A stretch of DNA of 35,437 bases, taken from an uncultured Eubacterium sp. Its GTDB lineage: Bacteria; Bacillota_A; Clostridia; Lachnospirales; Lachnospiraceae. Both the position numbers and the translations under genes were made by a program. Location of the stretch: positions 1 to 35,437 of the forward strand of contig CAJUSH010000038.1 of NCBI GenBank assembly GCA_910589045.1, given 5' to 3'. Each line of letters begins with the position of its first letter. The first letter of the stretch is position 1. Positions 31,531 through 35,437 of the stretch are shown piece by piece. Under the pieces are notes generated by a model. That model ran no database searches. It saw nothing but the letters and a program-made list of their open reading frames with translations, and was not told the DNA's origin.

Positions 31531-33764
31531 GTACATTTTTACATTTTCTGCTGCAAAACACCCTGTCGGGCACGGCCTTTCTCCTGGCAGTCCTGCTCTT
31601 TCGAAAGGCCACCGGAGGTCTCTCAAAGCTTTACGTACGCATACTCTGGCTTCTGGCACTTCCCGTGCTGCTTCTGCCGCCCCTTCCCCTCGGCTCCCTC
31701 TACACGGCCCGCAGCTTCATCTCGGACGCGCCCGCCTTTCCGGAAGGTGCAGGGGCAGACCGGGTCCAGCAAAGCCGTTCGGACGGCGAAGCAGGAAGCG
31801 CACCGTCGGATTTCGTATCCGATCCCTCCGTCCTGCCCTCCGCAGACACCGGCGATAGCCCGGCAGCTGCCGGCGAACGTACACCGTCTGCAAAAACCGG
31901 TGCGCTGATGCCCGCACGGGGCGAAAGCGGTGCCCTCACGCATGCGCTCTTTGCGGTCTGGGCCTCCGGCGCGCTGCTTGTAACTGCCGCATGCCTTCTG
32001 CAATGGCTGCGGCTGAAAAAAAGCGTCTCCGACGCCGTCAAAATCGATGCGGATGCATGGGGCAGCGACCAGATCGACACGCCCTTTGTCATGCCGGGAC
32101 TTCCTCCTCGGATCTATCTGCCAAAGGGGATGGATATCAGCGACGAACAGCGCACGGATATTTTAATGCACGAGAGAAGGCACATCAAAAATCACGATCC
32201 CCTGATCAAGTGCCTGGCACTTCCCGTGCTGCTTCTCCACTGGTTTAATCCGTTTGTCTGGATTGCCCTGCGGCTTATGAACCGCGACATGGAAATGTAC
32301 TGCGACGAATGCGTGCTGCGCACGGCCAGTATCACGCAAAAACAGCACTATGCCCAGACCCTTCTTGATTTTGCATGCCATCAGAGCGGTATCCTTCCCG
32401 CCGTCTGCTTCGGGGAGAGCAGCACAGAGAGCCGGATTTGCCACATCTTACATATGAAACGAACCCGCACGCCCATAAAGCTCCTCCTCATGCTGTTCAT
32501 CCTCGTCTGCGGCTTTTCCTTTTTGACTGTGAAAAGCGCGCAGGCCGAACATACGGGAAGCGGGTCCGTGGCAAAGCAGGTATCCGAGCGCGCAGACGGG
32601 CGCGGACAGACACAGCTTCCCGAAAACGTTGACCCCCACCCCGTAAGAAGTGACGCCCGCATCGGCGAAAAAGCCGCCGGGTCCGGCTCCAATGACGCAC
32701 AGGGTACGGATGCGGCCGGGGCTGCCACCCCCGTCATCCCGCAGGCAGAAAACAACGGTGCGGCCCGGGAGGAAGAATTTTGGGCGGACCAGCGGATCGT
32801 CGGCACCGGAAGGCCGGACGACAGGACGGACGACGGACTCTCAAAGAAGACAGAGCTTCTCGGCGAGACGGCAGGCTTTGCCCTCTACGGTATGAATGAC
32901 GGTGAGGCTGTGGTTGTAAAGACCCCGGATGACTGCCAAATCTACGCGCCGATCCCCTATACCTCCACCTACGAGGTGCCCCCGGCGCTCCTGGAAAACG
33001 ATTTTGACGAAGACGGTGAAAGCGAGCTTGCCGTCATCACTTACGTGATGCACGGGACGGGCGTATCCATACGCTCCCTCTTCATGGCCGACCACACCGC
33101 CGACGGCTCATGGAAGCTGTTCCACTATCTGGACAGTGATTATATTGCAGAGCTGCAGCCTCATTTTGACACCGGATATGAGCCCGACGGCGTGCGCCTG
33201 CTTTTTGAGGGCACAGCGACAGGCATCGTCGAGCAGGCTTCCCGGGACAAGCTGGATAACCACTACGGCTACCATGCCGGCTCCCAGATCGATTTCCGGT
33301 TTGTAGAGGACAAAATCCTGCTGCGCGCACAGCTCGGCGGCTATTCCGACGTGAATTTTTCCGGGGAATTTTCGGGACACGAGCTGGATGCCGACGTGCG
33401 CTATCTCGGCGAGGGACATTGGAGGCTGGAGGGCATCCGTTATGCAGATGCAAACATCAACGATCTGATCGAGCTGCTGATCCCCCTCTACCTCGCGGGC
33501 GACGTCGATGACATCAACGAATTTTACACGGTTCCCGGCTTCACGCTAAAAGCCCCGGACCAGATCAGTGAGGACGTGACCATCCTCTCCGTCTCCTATG
33601 ACGCAGGAACATTGGAAAACAACACGGCAGATGTTGCCGTCACCCTGCGCAGGGACGGCTCCGAAGCGCCTGCCTGCCTGCGTGTTCCCCTCAAACGGGT
33701 TCCCCTGGATTTCGGCGGCATGTGGTGGCGCATCGCCGGAGCGATTACGCCTGAACACAATTAA
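31527..33764 (+). CDS. BlaR1-like M56 membrane protease with unknown ectodomain
   Basis: A 745-residue membrane protein. The N-terminal part has about five hydrophobic segments and the M56 zinc site HERRH (215-219, in MHERRHIKNHDP), with MEMYCDECVL after it as the likely third ligand. After the last helix (about 316-336) comes an external region of about 400 residues. It has a Ser/Gly/Asp-rich stretch and then a folded domain (DFDEDGESELAVITYV), not the penicillin-binding domain of BlaR1. It should sense some outside signal and cleave its BlaI partner. The ligand is unknown. ATG overlaps the repressor stop; GGAGG precedes. Confidence 0.88.
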   Translation: MSTFLHFLLQNTLSGTAFLLAVLLFRKATGGLSKLYVRILWLLALPVLLLPPLPLGSLYTARSFISDAPAFPEGAGADRVQQSRSDGEAGSAPSDFVSDPSVLPSADTGDSPAAAGERTPSAKTGALMPARGESGALTHALFAVWASGALLVTAACLLQWLRLKKSVSDAVKIDADAWGSDQIDTPFVMPGLPPRIYLPKGMDISDEQRTDILMHERRHIKNHDPLIKCLALPVLLLHWFNPFVWIALRLMNRDMEMYCDECVLRTASITQKQHYAQTLLDFACHQSGILPAVCFGESSTESRICHILHMKRTRTPIKLLLMLFILVCGFSFLTVKSAQAEHTGSGSVAKQVSERADGRGQTQLPENVDPHPVRSDARIGEKAAGSGSNDAQGTDAAGAATPVIPQAENNGAAREEEFWADQRIVGTGRPDDRTDDGLSKKTELLGETAGFALYGMNDGEAVVVKTPDDCQIYAPIPYTSTYEVPPALLENDFDEDGESELAVITYVMHGTGVSIRSLFMADHTADGSWKLFHYLDSDYIAELQPHFDTGYEPDGVRLLFEGTATGIVEQASRDKLDNHYGYHAGSQIDFRFVEDKILLRAQLGGYSDVNFSGEFSGHELDADVRYLGEGHWRLEGIRYADANINDLIELLIPLYLAGDVDDINEFYTVPGFTLKAPDQISEDVTILSVSYDAGTLENNTADVAVTLRRDGSEAPACLRVPLKRVPLDFGGMWWRIAGAITPEHN

Positions 33765-34028
33765 ACCGCAAGCTGCGGCGTTCTCGTTCGCTGGCGGCTT
33801 TCTTCTCCCGGCGCACAATGGCAGCGCCTCTCCTCGGTGGAGCAGGACGACACACAGCCCCTTGTCTGCCGGCATACGGCGGCGCGGAACCATTTACAGA
33901 CCAGAGAACCGTCAAGGGCGACCGTATTCGGTTTTAGCCTCGCAGAGCGCACGATACATGGCCGCAGGCCATGTATCGAAGTGCGCCCCTGCTTTGCGGC
34001 GGGATTTTAAGCTTGCAAAAATCATCTG
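33765..34028. other. Gene-poor stretch with a large inverted repeat
   Basis: No convincing gene is seen here; short open frames on both strands lack ribosome sites and known motifs. A small hairpin CCGCA-AGC-TGCGG follows the M56 stop. A perfect 12-base inverted repeat CGATACATGGCC-GCA-GGCCATGTATCG lies at 33952-33978 and extends with a 2-base bulge to 33947-33986. It could be a remnant of a mobile element end, but no transposase is present. Confidence 0.5.
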
Positions 34029-34057
34029 TTGACAAAAGCATCTGCTGGTGGTAATAT
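34029..34057 (+). promoter_or_regulatory. Sigma-A promoter of the XRE/membrane pair
   Basis: -35 TTGACA (34029-34034, perfect), 17-base spacer, -10 TAATAT (34052-34057), about 47 bases before the start at 34104. Confidence 0.7.
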
Positions 34058-34073
34058 GAAGCTACCTTCACAA

Positions 34074-34085
34074 GAAGTTAACTTC
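34074..34085. promoter_or_regulatory. Palindromic operator of the XRE regulator
   Basis: GAAGTTAACTTC is a perfect 12-base palindrome just after the expected transcription start, with flanking TGAAG and CTTCA half-sites (34057-34070). It is a likely self-repression site for the XRE protein encoded next. Confidence 0.6.
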
Positions 34086-34103
34086 ACATCTGAAGGGGGG
34101 ACT

Positions 34104-34334
34104 ATGAAAACTAAAGTGCGTGAAATGCGAACGATAGCTAAAATGACACAACAACAGTTAGCGGATCTGGTACATGTTTCTTCTCGGACAATCATCTCCA
34201 TTGAGAAGGAACAGTACAGTCCTTCACTCATGCTTGCCTACCGTATCGCAACAGTCTTTGGTGTATCGGTTGAAGAACTCTGCTGCTTAAAAGAAAACAT
34301 GAAATTGGAGGATAAAGTGTATGAAAATTTATAG
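34104..34334 (+). CDS. Small XRE-family regulator
   Basis: A 76-residue helix-turn-helix protein (KVREMRTIAKMTQQQLADLV, then VSSRTIISIEKEQYSPSLML). It has the compact form of YgzD/YozG-type regulators. The ATG at 34104 follows GAAGGGGGG; frames open upstream run through the promoter and are not coding. Its end overlaps the next gene by 14 bases, so the two are co-translated. DNA here is richer in A and T than the genes to the left, hinting at separate origin. Confidence 0.9.
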   Translation: MKTKVREMRTIAKMTQQQLADLVHVSSRTIISIEKEQYSPSLMLAYRIATVFGVSVEELCCLKENMKLEDKVYENL

Positions 34335-34734
34335 CAGAAAATACTTTCTATATGGACTGGCATCCTTGGCTTTGGGGATTGCGGTGTTCATTACGGCAGA
34401 GCGCCCGGTTGAGATAAAGTCAATTATTTTGGCGGCGTTGTGCGTTATCATTGGGTTGAGTTTTATCTTCCGTAGTTTCTCCCGTGAACTCACAAAAGCG
34501 GATCAACTGGACGAGCTGGATGAGCGCAACCAGCTTATTGCCCTGAAATCTAACAGCAAGACCAGTCAAATCACGCAGCTCGGCAGCGGCATTCTTACAG
34601 TAGCTTTTATAGGGATGGGCGGCGGCTCTGGCAACAGGAACTTTATTGCTATAGGTATTGGTGCTGCTTTTTATTTCACAATATCTTTGTTTGCTGAAAT
34701 GTTCACGAAGATTTACTACGAAAAACACAACTGA
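34321..34734 (+). CDS. Small multi-helix membrane protein paired with the XRE regulator
   Basis: A 137-residue protein with about four membrane helices in two pairs (about 7-25, 32-49, 84-98, 106-122). A cytoplasmic loop between the pairs reads ELDERNQLIALKSNSKTSQ, a motif seen in small Firmicutes membrane proteins that accompany XRE regulators. Function is unknown; such pairs may sense membrane state or peptides. It overlaps the regulator by 14 bases and is followed by a terminator. Confidence 0.8.
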   Translation: MKIYSRKYFLYGLASLALGIAVFITAERPVEIKSIILAALCVIIGLSFIFRSFSRELTKADQLDELDERNQLIALKSNSKTSQITQLGSGILTVAFIGMGGGSGNRNFIAIGIGAAFYFTISLFAEMFTKIYYEKHN

Positions 34735-34761
34735 AAAAGAAAACCCATTTTGTTCCTCCCC

Positions 34762-34794
34762 CGCCGAAAAATGACAAAATTTCTTCGGCGTTTT
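34762..34794 (+). terminator. Terminator of the XRE/membrane pair
   Basis: CGCCGAA (34762-34768) pairs with TTCGGCG (34784-34790) and is followed by TTTT, 28 bases past the membrane protein stop. From here to 34990 no gene is seen. Confidence 0.75.
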
Positions 34795-34990
34795 CTCGCA
34801 ATTTTAAATCGGCGCTGACATTCCAAGTGCCTGCGGAAACGGCAGACCGCCGCATCCGGCAATGAACCATAGCGGCGGTTTACACAGCCCCCCAAAGCAT
34901 GCAAATCATACATAATCCGAAAAGCCTTTCCCAATCCATGACTGTAACTTTCATTGCCTTACGGCCACAGGCACTCAAATCATGATATCA

Positions 34991-35434
34991 TTATACCGAA
35001 ACTGAAATACTCGTTTCCTGTTCCATAGGAACTGCATCTCCTGCCTTCGTATATGTCACTGGTTCTTTTACAGCATCGCTCTTTACCACATCTGTTTCTA
35101 CCCCAACCGCGTCCGTATCCAAATTATCCTTCAACAACACCTTTCCTTCTTCGCTGATCTCCACAGTATCTGCATTGGTATCAGCATTCCTGTTTTCCTC
35201 AATCTTCGCTTCCAGTTTTTCACGTTCTTCCCTACGCTTCCGGACAGCCTCCTCACGCTGCAACTCTGCTTTTTTCCTTGCTTCCTTTGCGTCTTCTTCC
35301 ATCCCTTTGTCAGCTTCTGCCTGATATTCCTTCGCCTTGTCGGAAAAATCACCGACATACCCCATTGCACGCTCCATGGTTGCCGTATCTCCCTTACGCC
35401 TTGCCTCCTTGAAAACACGCATAGGGGTATTCAT
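34991..35434 (-). CDS. Charged coiled-coil protein at the window edge
   Basis: At least 147 residues; not recognised. The first half is a long helix rich in Lys, Arg and Glu (ARKKAELQREEAVRKRREER), the second half acidic and Thr/Val-rich, ending in ETSISVSV. The ATG at 35434 lies 3 bases from the window end, so its ribosome site and any longer N-terminus cannot be seen. No signal peptide or membrane helix is present. Confidence 0.65.
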   Translation of the reverse strand: MNTPMRVFKEARRKGDTATMERAMGYVGDFSDKAKEYQAEADKGMEEDAKEARKKAELQREEAVRKRREEREKLEAKIEENRNADTNADTVEISEEGKVLLKDNLDTDAVGVETDVVKSDAVKEPVTYTKAGDAVPMEQETSISVSV

Positions 35435-35437
35435 CAG

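Noticed and set aside
33761..33952. 63-codon minus-strand frame after the M56 gene
   Set aside because: No ribosome site and no known motif; Arg/Cys-rich composition looks like non-coding GC-rich DNA.

Overview
The window looks like a chromosomal segment of a moderately GC-rich Clostridia member, most likely a gut Lachnospiraceae. The evidence is the class I heat-shock order hrcA-grpE-dnaK-dnaJ behind a CIRCE operator, sigma-A type promoters, strong AGGAGG ribosome sites, anaerobe-type CbiK and HemW, a BlaI/M56 pair, and XRE regulators carrying their own membrane domains. The genus is an inference.

Layout. 1-3396: proC, an XRE regulator with a six-helix membrane tail, and a coiled-coil protein ending in a J-domain, all leftward. 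3397-8411: the heat-shock operon, read leftward from a CIRCE-controlled promoter. 8451-11618: a leftward transporter (GPH/MelB type)-TetR-alpha/beta hydrolase operon behind two palindromic operators. 11654-16478: a leftward group made of a secreted C39-like peptidase, lepA, hemW and an FlK-like thioesterase; a 40-bp tandem repeat lies between lepA and hemW. 16538-19304: rightward capA-like gene and enolase, whose ribosome site is inside a hairpin. 19373-21972: leftward greA and a membrane protein with degenerate GGDEF and EAL domains. 21987-24110: small and unknown genes, including a candidate small RNA with a perfect consensus promoter, and a membrane protein whose N-terminus resembles ECF sigma region 2. 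It diverges from an unknown gene through two promoters that appear to share one palindromic -35 box.

24097-30958 is the most distinctive block: six tightly packed leftward genes, cysD - cysNC - sulfotransferase - OmpR response regulator - histidine kinase - cbiK. The first two make PAPS from sulfate and the third should transfer sulfate from PAPS to an unknown acceptor. No PAPS or sulfite reductase is present, so the block reads as a sulfation system with its own two-component sensor rather than sulfate assimilation. Divergent from it is a blaI-like repressor with an M56 membrane protease that has a large non-penicillin-binding ectodomain (31162-33764).

The right end (about 33765-35437) is visibly more AT-rich, with a gene-poor stretch, an XRE/membrane-protein pair under its own promoter and palindromic operator, and a coiled-coil protein at the window edge. 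It may be an acquired segment. No tRNA, rRNA, insertion sequence or CRISPR array was recognised.
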